Part shown: in pieces, positions 1-8,022 of the stretch
Position numbering within the stretch: position 1 is the first letter of the stretch
Layout: each line of letters starts with the position of its first letter
Origin: Cyclobacteriaceae bacterium
GTDB lineage: Bacteria > Bacteroidota > Bacteroidia > Cytophagales > Cyclobacteriaceae
Direction: 5' to 3'
Length of the DNA: 64,000 nt
NCBI GenBank assembly: GCA_958296015.1
Contig: CATQIH010000039.1
Span: forward strand, 60,875-124,874
Made by a program: the position numbers and the translations under genes
Notes under the pieces: generated by a model
What the model was told of the DNA's origin: nothing
The model's database searches: none
The model's input: only the letters and a program-made list of their open reading frames with translations

Positions 1-468
1 AATATCACGGCCCCGGAATTTTCCATTGAGCATTGGTCCGCCGGAGAGCACAATGGAGGGAATATCCACACTACAGGCACCCATCAGGATAGAGGGGGTG
101 GTTTTGTCGCAGCCGCCCATCAGCACCACACCATCCAGCGGGTTGGCCCGGATGCTTTCTTCGGCATCCATGCTGGCCAGGTTGCGGTAGAGCATGGTGG
201 TAGGCTTCATCAGCACCTCGCCCAGCGACATCACGGGGAACTCCAGCGGAAAGCCACCAGCTTCCCACACGCCCTTTTTGATGCTCTCGGCCAGTTCGCG
301 GAAGTGGGCGTTGCATGGCGTGAGTTCCGACCAAGTGTTGCAAATACCAATGACAGGTTTGCCAGTAAACTCATCGGTAGGAATGCCCTGGTTTTTCATC
401 CAGGCACGGTAGATAAACCCATCTTTGCCAGTTTTGCCAAACCAATTTTGACTGCGTAATTTCTTCAT
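1..468 (-). CDS. IlvD/Edd family dehydratase (sugar-acid type), N-terminal part
   Basis: The visible 156 residues are the N-terminus of a dihydroxy-acid/sugar-acid dehydratase; the rest lies beyond position 1. The start MKKLRSQNWFGKTGKDGFIYRAWMKN, the CNTWSELTPCN segment and the GGCDKTTP segment carry the cysteines that bind the Fe-S cluster in this family. The WFG...DGFIYR..MKNQG opening and EFPVMSLGE segment resemble L-arabinonate/D-xylonate dehydratases more than classical IlvD of branched-chain amino acid synthesis, so a role in sugar-acid catabolism (dehydration to a 2-keto-3-deoxy acid) is inferred. The ATG at 468 is the only sensible start. Substrate cannot be told from this fragment. 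Confidence 0.85.
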   Translation of the reverse strand, partial: MKKLRSQNWFGKTGKDGFIYRAWMKNQGIPTDEFTGKPVIGICNTWSELTPCNAHFRELAESIKKGVWEAGGFPLEFPVMSLGEVLMKPTTMLYRNLASMDAEESIRANPLDGVVLMGGCDKTTPSILMGACSVDIPSIVLSGGPMLNGKFRGRDI

Positions 469-701
469 GATTGCTAGGTTGTATAATTGGCCACAACTTA
501 AACAATTTTACCAGTATTTGATAGTTTCAAGGAAAGATGACTGCTTAAAATTCTATGGAAAGTTTTATGTTGCACTAGGTGCATCCACATTTTTTCTTTG
601 TAAAAATATGGTTGCACTGAATGCGATCACCTATAGCCACGTGCACAACCATCGCTGTTTAAATACAGTTTTTAACCAGAAAAAAGCGTATTATTAAGAA
701 A

Positions 702-746
702 CTATAAGAAATATAGACGCGATTGCGTCTATACATATGTTATAGG
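702..746 (+). other. attC-like palindromic site (left boundary of cassette 1)
   Basis: A compact inverted repeat: a 9-bp stem TATAGACGC/GCGTCTATA around the loop GATT, flanked by CTATAA on the left and GTTATAGG on the right (739-746). The right end has the G-TT-purine form of an integron crossover core, although the left copy reads CTATAAG rather than ending in AAC. The first bases after the G (TTATAGG) reappear in inverse form (CCTATAAC) just after the next gene, as expected if 740 onward is the 5' end of a cassette. 469-701 upstream shows no convincing gene. Confidence 0.4.
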
Positions 747-756
747 CCAAAGAAAG

Positions 757-1389
757 ATGAAAATACCAATTACTATCATATGGATTATTGTGCTTTTAAT
801 CAGTTGTAGAAGCAATAATGATTTTGCTAATCAAGTTGATCAGAAAGAGTTTATATCTAATGGCTATTTGCCCTATCTCAAGTCACAAGGAAAGAAGAAG
901 ATCTTTGCATGTTATTTGGATGCTAATTTTGTCCATAGCTCACTTACCATAGGAGGGGCAGTTACTAGATATGCATCAAGCCAAGATACAGCTTATCTAC
1001 TTGATGCTGTAGTCAAGCAAGCTTCTGTTCCAGATGATCCATATACCATAATTCCTTTATATCTCTTTGATTGTAATGAAAAGCTTGATTCCACCTCTTT
1101 CAGAGAATTTGAAATCGTACCGGAAAGTAAGACAGCAATGTTTGAGGTAAAGTTAACGTCAGAGAATTTAGACTATTACCGGTGGTTATGGAAACAAAAG
1201 ATTGGAGAAAGGGTGACTACTATAAGTAAACCTCTGATTAATGAGGCTAGAGACTTTGCTATTATATGTGAAGTGATGCAAGGCATTGATAAATCTACAG
1301 ATTTATTATGCAGTACAGGAATGGTGAATATCTTGTTCTTTGAAAAGTCAAAAGGTAAATGGCAGCTAAAAAGAATGATTAAAGAATAA
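757..1389 (+). CDS. predicted lipoprotein of unknown function
   Basis: A 210-residue protein with a short lipoprotein signal: MKIPITIIWIIVLLISC places the lipid-modified Cys at residue 17, followed by RSNND. The mature part is a soluble alpha/beta-looking sequence without a motif I recognise; it contains few cysteines (one in LFDCNEK, one in AIICEV, one in LLCSTG). AT-rich compared with the core genes of the window, and it sits alone between attC-like sites, which suggests it is a mobile cassette cargo gene. No function is assigned. Confidence 0.7.
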   Translation: MKIPITIIWIIVLLISCRSNNDFANQVDQKEFISNGYLPYLKSQGKKKIFACYLDANFVHSSLTIGGAVTRYASSQDTAYLLDAVVKQASVPDDPYTIIPLYLFDCNEKLDSTSFREFEIVPESKTAMFEVKLTSENLDYYRWLWKQKIGERVTTISKPLINEARDFAIICEVMQGIDKSTDLLCSTGMVNILFFEKSKGKWQLKRMIKE

Positions 1390-1403
1390 TTTACTGTTAA
1401 TGA

Positions 1404-1533
1404 CCTATAACACTGAGCAAGTACTACAGCTGGTGAACAAGTGATAGAAGCATCAATGCAAACAAGCAAGATAAATGAAGTTTGGCAGAAAATAGTGCCA
1501 AAGCCGCCGCGGCACCTGCTCTAGACGTTAGCG
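1404..1533 (+). other. attC-like recombination site of cassette 1
   Basis: Left end CCTATAAC at 1404-1411 followed by ACTGAGCAAG; right end CTGCTCTAGAC-GTTAGCGGC with the crossover core at 1527. GAGCA near the left end pairs with TGCTC near the right end, and an inner hairpin GTGCC...GGCAC (about 1496-1514) lies inside. About 130 bp long, within the length range of long attC sites. A covariance-model search would be decisive. Confidence 0.45.
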
Positions 1534-1577
1534 GCAAGCGAAAAGAACCACTATAAAAATTTTACGTACTTGGTAAT

Positions 1578-1814
1578 ATGAAAGTAGATGTAATCAATAT
1601 AAACTCTGAAATCATGGGTGGAACTCCCGTATTCAGAGGAACCAGAGTGCCGATAGAAATACTTTTTGATCATTTGGAGCGTGGTATTACTATTGACGCA
1701 TTTCTAGATGACTATCCGACAGTCGCTAAAGAGCAAGTTGTTCAGGTGCTAGAATTGGTAGGACAATTGTTTACCACTGATAAAATTAAACAATTCTATG
1801 AAATTGCTTCTTGA
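1578..1814 (+). CDS. DUF433 family antitoxin
   Basis: A 78-residue protein of the DUF433 family. The signature I see is IMGGTPVFRGTRVPIEILFDHLERG, then a short helical segment with DDYPTVAKEQVVQVLE. Family members form a small winged-helix-like DNA-binding unit and are usually encoded directly upstream of a PIN-like toxin. The downstream gene (start 1798) overlaps this one by 17 bp, so the two are translationally coupled. The role as antitoxin and autoregulator is inferred from family and arrangement. Confidence 0.85.
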   Translation: MKVDVININSEIMGGTPVFRGTRVPIEILFDHLERGITIDAFLDDYPTVAKEQVVQVLELVGQLFTTDKIKQFYEIAS

Positions 1815-2124
1815 TGAGAATATTCCAAGGCAACTAAAACGGGATATTGTAGATCATCATAAAGTGTTCACGATAAGAGAGAAAGGGTGGAATGGTAAAC
1901 TCAATGGCGAATTATTGACATTGATGTTAGCCGAAGAGTTTGAAGCATTAGTAACTGCTGATAAGCACTTACAGCATCAACAGAATTTTAACAGGTATCC
2001 TATTCCAGTATTAGTCTTAAACACCTACCGGATCACCTACGAGGATATTAAACCCCTAGTTCCAAAACTACTTGAGTTGTTAAAATCAGATTTGCCAAGT
2101 GGGGCAACTATCGTAGAAAGATGA
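1798..2124 (+). CDS. DUF5615 family PIN-like toxin
   Basis: A 108-residue PIN-like protein. MKLLLDENIPRQL at the N-terminus carries the first acidic residue (Asp6) of the nuclease fold and LVTADKHLQHQQN around residues 57-69 carries the second acidic site; this is the DUF5615/Mut7-C-like arrangement typical of partners of DUF433 proteins. Probable RNase toxin of a type II toxin-antitoxin pair. Overlaps the antitoxin by 17 bp and is followed directly by a second attC-like site, so the pair would form one cassette. Confidence 0.8.
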   Translation: MKLLLDENIPRQLKRDIVDHHKVFTIREKGWNGKLNGELLTLMLAEEFEALVTADKHLQHQQNFNRYPIPVLVLNTYRITYEDIKPLVPKLLELLKSDLPSGATIVER

Positions 2125-2131
2125 AAAGCCA

Positions 2132-2186
2132 GCCGCACACATTATGCAGCCGCCACTTACGCAGACGGCTGCCCTAGGCGTTGGCA
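2132..2186 (+). other. attC-like recombination site of cassette 2
   Basis: Left end GCCGCACAC (2132-2140), a perfect 7-bp stem GCAGCCG (2146-2152)/CGGCTGC (2166-2172), then CCTAGGC-GTTGGC with the core at 2180. The right end resembles that of the site at 1521-1535 (CTAGAC-GTTAGC), giving a shared CTAGRCGTTRGC-like boundary. About 55 bp, like short attC sites. Confidence 0.45.
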
Positions 2187-2245
2187 ACAACTTAAAGAAT
2201 ATTGAATGAAACTGATATTTCAGACATTTAATCCTGGTAAATTTT

Positions 2246-3094
2246 CTACTCCACCGCAATCGACTCACATACATACGTAGGGGTGATGCCGGTAGCCAGC
2301 ATCGCTTGCTGGGCAAGGTGGGGTAGCGTGTTGCCTGTGAGTACCAGCACGGTATCCAAGCCAAACTTATTGCCCCCAATGATGTCGGTTTCCAGCGTGT
2401 CGCCTACCATCAGGATCTCGCTTTTGTCTGCCGGATGAAAGGGTTGCACATGGTCGTAGGCAAAGACAAACATCTGTGCATCGGGTTTGCCAAAGCGGAT
2501 AAACTGCTTGCCGGTGAGATGCTCTACCATATCGGCAATGGCACCAACGGCAATGGCCACACGGCTTTTGGACACCGGATAGGTACGATCGGAATTGGCC
2601 ACTACTACCGGGATGTTGCGCCTGCGTATCAGGTTGACTACCTTATTGAGGTCGTGGTTCCAGTCGAAGCCCTCGTCGTCCAGAAACACGATGGCTTCAA
2701 TCTCTTCGGCCTGATCCAGTTCCATATCGTGGATAGACAGAGTTTTCAGGCCAAGCGTCTCAATGTAGTGCGCTGACTGCGAAGTGCCCAGATAGGCGAC
2801 GGTGCCTTTCTTTACTTTGTATTTGAGATATTCGTGTGCCAGCATACCGGAAGAAATGATCTTGTCGGGTGTGATATCTGTCAGCCCTGTTCTATGAAAA
2901 GCTTCTGCAAGTGCTTCCGGACTGCGGGAGGCATCATTGGTGAGCACATAAAACCCAATGCCTGCATCACGCAGGTAGTTCATAGTATGCTCTACGCCTT
3001 CTATGCGTCCTTTGTAGTTTTTCAGTACGCCAAATGCATCGAAGAAGATCACTTTATATTTGCAGGCCACAGATTTGAAACTCCTGATGTTCAT
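2246..3094 (-). CDS. HAD-IIA family hydrolase (NagD-like)
   Basis: A 282-residue haloacid dehalogenase superfamily protein. Motif I is FFDAFGVLKNYKG (the nucleophile Asp is followed two places later by Phe instead of Asp, as in the subgroup whose motif reads D-x-W/F-G-V). Motif II lies in FYVLTNDASRS, motif III in RFGKPDAQMF, and motif IV in MVGDTLETDIIGGN. The C2-type cap lies between motifs II and III, as in NagD-like sugar or nucleotide phosphatases. Predicted cytoplasmic phosphatase; substrate unknown. It is last in a minus-strand group with the methyltransferase and the kinase-like gene (gaps 57 and 84 bp). Confidence 0.85.
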   Translation of the reverse strand: MNIRSFKSVACKYKVIFFDAFGVLKNYKGRIEGVEHTMNYLRDAGIGFYVLTNDASRSPEALAEAFHRTGLTDITPDKIISSGMLAHEYLKYKVKKGTVAYLGTSQSAHYIETLGLKTLSIHDMELDQAEEIEAIVFLDDEGFDWNHDLNKVVNLIRRRNIPVVVANSDRTYPVSKSRVAIAVGAIADMVEHLTGKQFIRFGKPDAQMFVFAYDHVQPFHPADKSEILMVGDTLETDIIGGNKFGLDTVLVLTGNTLPHLAQQAMLATGITPTYVCESIAVE

Positions 3095-3151
3095 GTAGGT
3101 CGTAGGTATATGGTTGGAAGAAAAACTGTAGTAAGCATTGCCCTATGTGAC

Positions 3152-3892
3152 TTATTCTGACAGCGTGCCGGCGCGTTCTTTGGTGGCAAAGATATAGTTC
3201 CTGTAGTTGTTAGTCACTTTGCTGTAGGGGTATTTGGCGAAGTGGCTATAATGAATCTTTTTACCACGCTGAAGGAAAAAGCCTGTATAGCCCAGCCCCG
3301 TTAGATAGGCAAAGAGTTCTCCCTTTTTGGCTTCAGGATCATGGCACTCAAAGAGTAAGGTAGGCATGTATTCTTTCAGCACCGCTTCTCCACCTTTCAG
3401 GGCAGCCAGCTCGTGGCCTTCCACATCGCATTTGATAAAAGAAAGGTTATCCAGGGTGTGTTTGCTGACGTAATCGTCCAGCGTAGTCAGCGATATGCTT
3501 ACTCTTTCAAGATTGGCCCCCTCAGGCGTTTTGTCGCTTTCCTGTTCCAGCCTTGCTCCTCCTGATCCTACGCTTCCGCGTACCAGGTTGAAATGATGGG
3601 CGTGGTCAGATAAGCCTTCGGTATGGATGATAGCATTGGTAAGATGAAAGGTGTCTTTTAAGTCCAGCAGGGAATCTTCTAGTTCGGGTTGGGGTTCAAA
3701 GGCGATCACTGTGCCCTGCCTGCCTACCTTCTTCGACATCCAGTAGGTATAAATGCCATAGTTGGCTCCTATATCCAGTACGGTGGTGCCCTCCAGGTCT
3801 TGTTGCATAAGGTACGACAAAGAAGATTGTTCGGTCCTCAGGCGGTAGCGCCATATGCGGTGCAGCATGTGCAGCTTCTCAGCAATCGTCAT
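3152..3892 (-). CDS. FkbM family methyltransferase
   Basis: A 246-residue class I SAM-dependent methyltransferase. The SAM-binding glycine motif is TVLDIGANYGIYT near residues 34-46; the acidic end of beta-2 is VIAFEPQPE, and the FkbM signature IKCDVEGHELAALKGG follows near residues 152-167. FkbM enzymes O-methylate sugars, polyketides or lipids, so this one may modify an envelope glycan; the substrate is not evident. Same strand and direction as the flanking HAD and APH-like genes, which suggests co-transcription. Confidence 0.85.
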   Translation of the reverse strand: MTIAEKLHMLHRIWRYRLRTEQSSLSYLMQQDLEGTTVLDIGANYGIYTYWMSKKVGRQGTVIAFEPQPELEDSLLDLKDTFHLTNAIIHTEGLSDHAHHFNLVRGSVGSGGARLEQESDKTPEGANLERVSISLTTLDDYVSKHTLDNLSFIKCDVEGHELAALKGGEAVLKEYMPTLLFECHDPEAKKGELFAYLTGLGYTGFFLQRGKKIHYSHFAKYPYSKVTNNYRNYIFATKERAGTLSE

Positions 3893-3976
3893 GATGGTAA
3901 AAGATCGGTTGATAGTCTGCCCAAAGATAAGGGGAATACGGCAAGAGATACAATTTTTGCCGCGAAAAAGGCGAAA

Positions 3977-5044
3977 CTATAGATTCAGTGCCCGGAGTAT
4001 CTTATCGGCATTAAACTTTTTGTCCAGCTCCGGAAAGTAAGTAGCATGTGCTTCGTGCTGTAGCTTGGTGGCATATATCTCATGGAAAAAATACCGGCCA
4101 TCTTTGATCACATAGTTGAGAATAAAGAAGCGGTAAGCTTCTTTGATCAGCAAAACCTCTGCGCGGGTGAGCGGATATACTTTGTGATACTCCTGCAAAA
4201 ACAACAGAAAGCGTTCTTCCATCATCGGGTCTATCAGGTAGCTGAAGATAGTACGGTCGCCAATGGTAGAACATACGCGGCTGAAGAAGTAGAAGTCCAT
4301 CACCCGCGAACTCATCCGAAACCAGTCATAGTCCCAGCGGGAGTAGAAGCGAAAGTTTTCGTCTACAGAGAAGTTGCCAATATTCCAGTCTACAAATACT
4401 GGAATGGAGGGCAGCGTATTGGCCCCGATCTTTTCTATATTTTCCAGCAGCAGCTCACACTGATGGCGAATGCTGTCTGTATGCATCCGGTGCTCAAAGC
4501 TACCATCGGGTGAGCTGATAATGCTCAGCAGCTGGTCTATATCTATCTTAATGGTTTTGGACCAGGCAGGCAACACATTTTTGAGTTTGTAACATGCCTT
4601 ATGGAATCTAGCCAACTCCTGCCCCATCAACCTGATCTGCGTTTCGTTGAGCACGCGCGGCATCTTCTCTTTGACGCTGATAGGATTGTAAAACACCACC
4701 CAGGCATGTAGCATCTCATCTGAATGCTTGTAAGTATACAGGCTGTTGCCCTTCATCAGCGAGCGTGCCAGAAAATGATCGTAAGGCTCATTGAGGTTAT
4801 TGGCCAGCGCATTGATCAAGGTGTGATCTTCCACAAAGTGATCGTATTTGCCAAAATAAGAAAGTTTGGCAATCACCATGTCATCATTTTCCAGCCTGAT
4901 GCGAAACACATGGTTGGTAGACACCTTGGCACTAATATCGGTGACAGAGATCACTTCTCTGGAGGCATCATAGTTGTGCCACGCCTTTTTAATGATGGCA
5001 TCGAAATCTATGACTCTCATAAAATGTTCAGACAGTTCGTACAT
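3977..5044 (-). CDS. APH-fold phosphotransferase family protein
   Basis: A 355-residue protein with the layout of the aminoglycoside phosphotransferase/choline kinase fold. An N-lobe strand region (HVFRIRLENDDMVIAKLSYFG) supplies the ATP-binding lysine, a Brenner-like segment FVDWNIGNFSVD replaces the usual HGDxxxxN, and RWDYDWFRMSSRVMDF is the metal-binding DxD-like region. The catalytic His of the Brenner motif is absent (VDWN instead of HGDLH), so activity may be altered. Alternative start at 5020 (MRVIDFDAII). Substrate unknown; possibly linked to the envelope-sugar functions of its neighbours. Confidence 0.7.
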   Translation of the reverse strand: MYELSEHFMRVIDFDAIIKKAWHNYDASREVISVTDISAKVSTNHVFRIRLENDDMVIAKLSYFGKYDHFVEDHTLINALANNLNEPYDHFLARSLMKGNSLYTYKHSDEMLHAWVVFYNPISVKEKMPRVLNETQIRLMGQELARFHKACYKLKNVLPAWSKTIKIDIDQLLSIISSPDGSFEHRMHTDSIRHQCELLLENIEKIGANTLPSIPVFVDWNIGNFSVDENFRFYSRWDYDWFRMSSRVMDFYFFSRVCSTIGDRTIFSYLIDPMMEERFLLFLQEYHKVYPLTRAEVLLIKEAYRFFILNYVIKDGRYFFHEIYATKLQHEAHATYFPELDKKFNADKILRALNL

Positions 5045-5550
5045 ACAATCGGTGTTGGTCTCCTGCTAAAAGTACGGGGCACGTTGTAAACATGACGCTA
5101 AAGAAGAAGGGAATGTTGTATAACACACAGAATATTATTTTGAATATACCTTATACTGTACTTATAAATATACAATTATACTGTGATATTTATTTATACA
5201 ATATTTTGTATGGATACGCAGTAAGGTCACCATGTAATATATGGCTTTATGTTGTGTGAGCAGGTTTCTTAATAGCCCTGCTGATATAGCGTACTATCAG
5301 CCATACAAATCCGTCCTTCTTCCACTACTGTACGAATGCAAAAGCAGCACCAATCATGACGAAAATGCCCACAAATATTTCAGTCATCGTTTTTGCTTTA
5401 GATGCTCCGTTTCAACTTATTTTACTATCCGTCAAATAGTGCCAGGGTATATTTGGTTGGAAACTATTCACATACTGTTCTTCATCAAAAAAACGTATTT
5501 TTGAGCGGTCATGACAGAGGTATCATGTATATATGAGCGAAACATGACTG
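5045..5550. other. AT-rich intergenic region
   Basis: About 500 bp without a convincing gene. The left half is very AT-rich (5110-5215), consistent with promoters for the leftward gene group. No TAnnTTTG element with proper spacing was found for the rightward channel gene. Confidence 0.5.
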
Positions 5551-6663
5551 TTGTATGCCATATCAAACTGTTGCGCAAAGGTGAAACTGAAAAAAAGAAG
5601 AAAGTTAGTTACTTATTTAAACATTTTAGACCAGCCAATCAGATTTAACCCGTTCCTGTTTAGCCGCACTTTTTTGTTATGGGCTATGCTTGGACTGATA
5701 GGCGGATTCATATCGGGGCTTTACTGGATTGTGCTTGAGTTTTTAACGCATCAGATCGCGTACTTTGAAGGATGGCGGGTTATTCCTGCAATGGCCATAT
5801 GCGGACTGTTAGCAGGGCTGGTCATCCACTTTATTGGCGACCCCGGAAAAATTCATCTGATTGTCAACAACATCCGGTTCAATAAGGGAAAACTCGACCC
5901 TAAAAATAATCCATCGATGATTCTATCCTCATTGCTCTGTGTTGCATCCGGAGGAAGCCTTGGCCCGGAAGCTCCCTTGGTACAGGTAACAGGCTCGATG
6001 GGTACCTGGCTCGGCAAACTGTTCAGAGTAAAAGGTGAAGCACTACGGTCTTTAAGTATTGCAGGAATGGCTTCCGGCTTTACTGCTTTATTTGGCGCAC
6101 CTTTGGGCGGAAGTCTGTTTGCCATCACAGCCACGGCTATTGGCTGGGTATTTATCTACTGTACAAAGTTTTTCAAGTTGTTGTTTGAAAAGCGGGCTAT
6201 ACCAATCTATATCAAAACATTGATCGGAGGAATATTACTTGGAACCATCGCTTTTTACTTCCCGATCACCAGGTACTTCGGGCATCATGAGATCAACGAG
6301 CTATTGTTAGGAGACTTTTCTATCAAGCTACTGCTTTTGATCATGATATTCAAAATAATAGCGATTTCCATCACCGTTACTTCGGGTTGGAGAGGCGGGT
6401 TCATCATCCCTTTGTTTTTTGTGGGTGCTACACTTGGGCTGCTCATACATCATTTGTTTCCAGACACCAGCCTGACGCTGGCCATCATCAGCTGCATGGC
6501 GGGCATCAACGCCTGCGTTACAAGAACGCCCATGAGCACCACCATTTTATTGGCAACCCTGACCGGCTTCTCCTATTTTATCCCCCTCTTATTTGCGAGT
6601 TTGACAGGCTATTTTTTAGCTCCCAAGATTCCTTTCATAAGCTCACAAATGGAAAAAGGATAA
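5551..6663 (+). CDS. ClC-type chloride channel/transporter, shortened
   Basis: A 370-residue polytopic membrane protein of the ClC superfamily. GGSLGPEAPLVQ (about residues 134-145) matches the helix-F anion-binding motif in its YfeO-like form, where the gating Glu of GREGP is replaced. GWRGGFIIPLFFVGA (about 281-295) matches the GxFxP motif. Between GAPLGGSLFAI and GWVFIYCTKFF about 60-80 residues usual in the family appear to be missing. There is no ATG: TTG at 5551 or GTG at 5581 must be used, because TGA lies in frame at 5545. The gene stands alone between an AT-rich region and a repeat element. Confidence 0.75.
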   Translation: MYAISNCCAKVKLKKRRKLVTYLNILDQPIRFNPFLFSRTFLLWAMLGLIGGFISGLYWIVLEFLTHQIAYFEGWRVIPAMAICGLLAGLVIHFIGDPGKIHLIVNNIRFNKGKLDPKNNPSMILSSLLCVASGGSLGPEAPLVQVTGSMGTWLGKLFRVKGEALRSLSIAGMASGFTALFGAPLGGSLFAITATAIGWVFIYCTKFFKLLFEKRAIPIYIKTLIGGILLGTIAFYFPITRYFGHHEINELLLGDFSIKLLLLIMIFKIIAISITVTSGWRGGFIIPLFFVGATLGLLIHHLFPDTSLTLAIISCMAGINACVTRTPMSTTILLATLTGFSYFIPLLFASLTGYFLAPKIPFISSQMEKG

Positions 6664-6681
6664 AGTAACATATACATCTTT

Positions 6682-6949
6682 GGGTCATCCTGACGGGGTC
6701 AGGGTACGTGATTAGCGTCTTATTATGTCATTCAGTCGGACGCGCCGCGTCCACGGTGGATTCCCCGCCGGGACCGATGCCGAGGAAACCTGCTACAAAT
6801 GGAAGGGATATTGCTAGTGAGCGTCTGCTTTACGCGCCAAAAAACTCCTTTGATAGTGTTAATTTTCCGCCTACATGCAACAGGTTTCCTCCTGAATGAC
6901 AGATGTAAAGAATATTTTTACGCTAATTACATACGGGTCAGGATGACCC
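6682..6949. repeat. MITE-like nested palindrome (element A)
   Basis: Terminal inverted repeats GGGTCATCCTGAC (6682-6694) and GTCAGGATGACCC (6937-6949) are perfect over 13 bp and continue, after a 6-bp offset, into a GTAYGTRATTAGCG arm. Inside lie further arms: TGTCATTCAG (6726-6735)/CTGAATGACA (6892-6901) and GAGGAAACCTG (6782-6792)/CAGGTTTCCTC (6881-6891). The whole ~268 bp can fold into one long hairpin. No ORF inside is convincing. Looks like a non-autonomous miniature element or large REP-type repeat. Confidence 0.65.
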
Positions 6950-7047
6950 CGTCGGGATGACCTTGACTGGCGGTTCTGGAACAGTGGTTCTCAATTAGAA
7001 TGGCTACACAATAACAACCTTTACCTTATTTAATAACTGTTCCTTGC

Positions 7048-7245
7048 TCACTCAGTATCTTTCTTTATGTGAGCAACGTTGCGCTTGTATGACGTGGTAG
7101 GCGGTATTTCTATGATGATTCCATCTTTTGCTACGACCAAGAGAGTTCTCTTATAGCGTTTAAATTCCACTAACTGCTGATATGCTTTTTCCAATCCCTC
7201 AAGAATCTTCTGGGTTCTATTGCTGGCTTGCTCTTTATCTTTCAA
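7048..7245 (-). CDS. small hypothetical protein
   Basis: A 65-residue, lysine-rich, cysteine-free protein with a helical N-terminal half (RTQKILEGLEKAYQQLVEFKRYK) and a short hydrophobic strand pair (TLLVVAKDGIIIEI). It is the third gene of a compact minus-strand group (19 bp after the preceding stop codon at 7265). I do not recognise a family. The spacing and shared orientation with 7265-7504 support a real gene. Confidence 0.5.
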   Translation of the reverse strand: MKDKEQASNRTQKILEGLEKAYQQLVEFKRYKRTLLVVAKDGIIIEIPPTTSYKRNVAHIKKDTE

Positions 7246-7264
7246 TGTATTTAGTAGACAAACA

Positions 7265-7504
7265 CTAACTTTTGTTAGGCGTGAGACTTTTTTGTTTTAC
7301 AGGTATTACCACTTCAAAAGTGTTTTTAACCTTTACCAATACTTTTTTATCGGCTTCCTGTATCTGTCTTTCTTCAAAGTCCTTTTCTATGAACTCTATC
7401 TCTGCTTGATCGGGTAATTCCTCAGCTTTTTCCGGATGAGCTATCAAGTCTCTAACAAAGTCAAATGTTAACCCTATATTTCTTTTAATCTCCTTGTTTT
7501 CCAT
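7265..7504 (-). CDS. small hypothetical acidic protein
   Basis: A 79-residue protein with an acidic middle (HPEKAEELPDQAEIEFIEKDFEE) and a basic C-terminus. It starts inside the last codons of the upstream interrupted gene (20-bp overlap, ATG at 7504), so the two reading frames were evolved as a coupled pair. Small acidic proteins coupled to a partner ORF often serve as antitoxin or immunity proteins, but nothing in the sequence proves this. Confidence 0.55.
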   Translation of the reverse strand: MENKEIKRNIGLTFDFVRDLIAHPEKAEELPDQAEIEFIEKDFEERQIQEADKKVLVKVKNTFEVVIPVKQKSLTPNKS

Positions 7505-7820
7505 CTTTCATCTTTTTGATATACCGTTCTTTGTAAAATTCCCATTTGTCTTTCAAATCTTGTTCTGCATAAAGTGATCCTAAATTTAGGTCACCTATAT
7601 CAATACGGGTTTTTTCCTGTGTGCCATCAGGGTAAAGTACATCCCGATGAAAAAACCCATGTGCAAAATCGTATCGTACAATTTCTCTCCATTTCCCTTT
7701 TATTAAACTTTCATACTAGAACAAAAGATTGATGATATCTCCTTTCTCAATTTCCAATCTAATTCTTAGTCGTTCTGTGTGACTATTATCAAGATATTTG
7801 AAAAATTCTTTTTTATTCAC
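7485..7820 (-). pseudogene. hypothetical protein gene interrupted by one in-frame TAG
   Basis: Reading from GTG at 7820 (preceded in frame by TAG) gives NKKEFFKYLDNSHTERLRIR, then IEKGDIINLLF, a TAG stop at 7716-7718, then YESLIKGKWREIVRYDFAHG and on in the same frame to TAA at 7485, about 111 codons in all. The DFAHGFFHRDVLYPDGT segment looks like a small family of Bacteroidota proteins of unknown function (DUF7718-like, from memory). A single CAG-to-TAG change would explain the break. The downstream part is too intact to be old decay. It heads the three-gene group 7820-7048. Confidence 0.6.
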
Positions 7821-7943
7821 AGCCTATGTCATTGAACTTTATCTGTCTTATGCCCAACCATCATACAGCCCACTATTAATATTTCAAGTATAAGAGTATA
7901 TACGCTTTAATACAAACTTGCGCCATATGTTGACACAATAACC

Positions 7944-7964
7944 ACAAAGACCGTTGGTCAAAAA
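7944..7964 (+). repeat. 21-bp repeat, copy 1
   Basis: CAAAGACCGTTGGTCAAAAAG at 7944 matches the copy at 8873-8893 in 20 of 21 positions. The two copies bracket the reductase gene 8023-8562 in direct orientation about 930 bp apart. Confidence 0.6.
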
Positions 7965-8022
7965 GACCGAGCCACGGAGGCTAACGATACCGTATGCTTT
8001 GATGAGTTGGCAGCATAGAGTA

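Larger units (their letters stand above)
740..2180 (+). mobile_element. two putative integron gene cassettes (integrase not in window)
   Basis: In integron cassettes the 5' bases after the crossover G are complementary to the left end of that cassette's own attC. Here cassette 1 (740-1527) starts TTATAGG and has CCTATAAC at 1404-1411 after its gene. Cassette 2 (1528-2180) starts TTAGCGGC and has GCCGCACAC (7 of 9 match) at 2132-2140 after its gene pair. Both genes are on the + strand, promoter-poor and close to the left boundary. Toxin-antitoxin pairs are common in chromosomal cassettes. No intI is present in this window, so this would be a cluster of attC sites without integrase. Confidence 0.5.

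Noticed and set aside
467..697. 76-residue open frame upstream of cassette 1
   Set aside because: No family resemblance, starts at the divergent dehydratase start, and has an atypical composition; likely non-coding.
5325..5387. Possible remnant of a monovalent cation/proton antiporter subunit G gene on the minus strand (MTEIFVGIFVMIGAAFAF then TAG)
   Set aside because: Only about 20 residues resemble the MnhG N-terminus and nothing recognisable follows; a short hydrophobic match can arise by chance.
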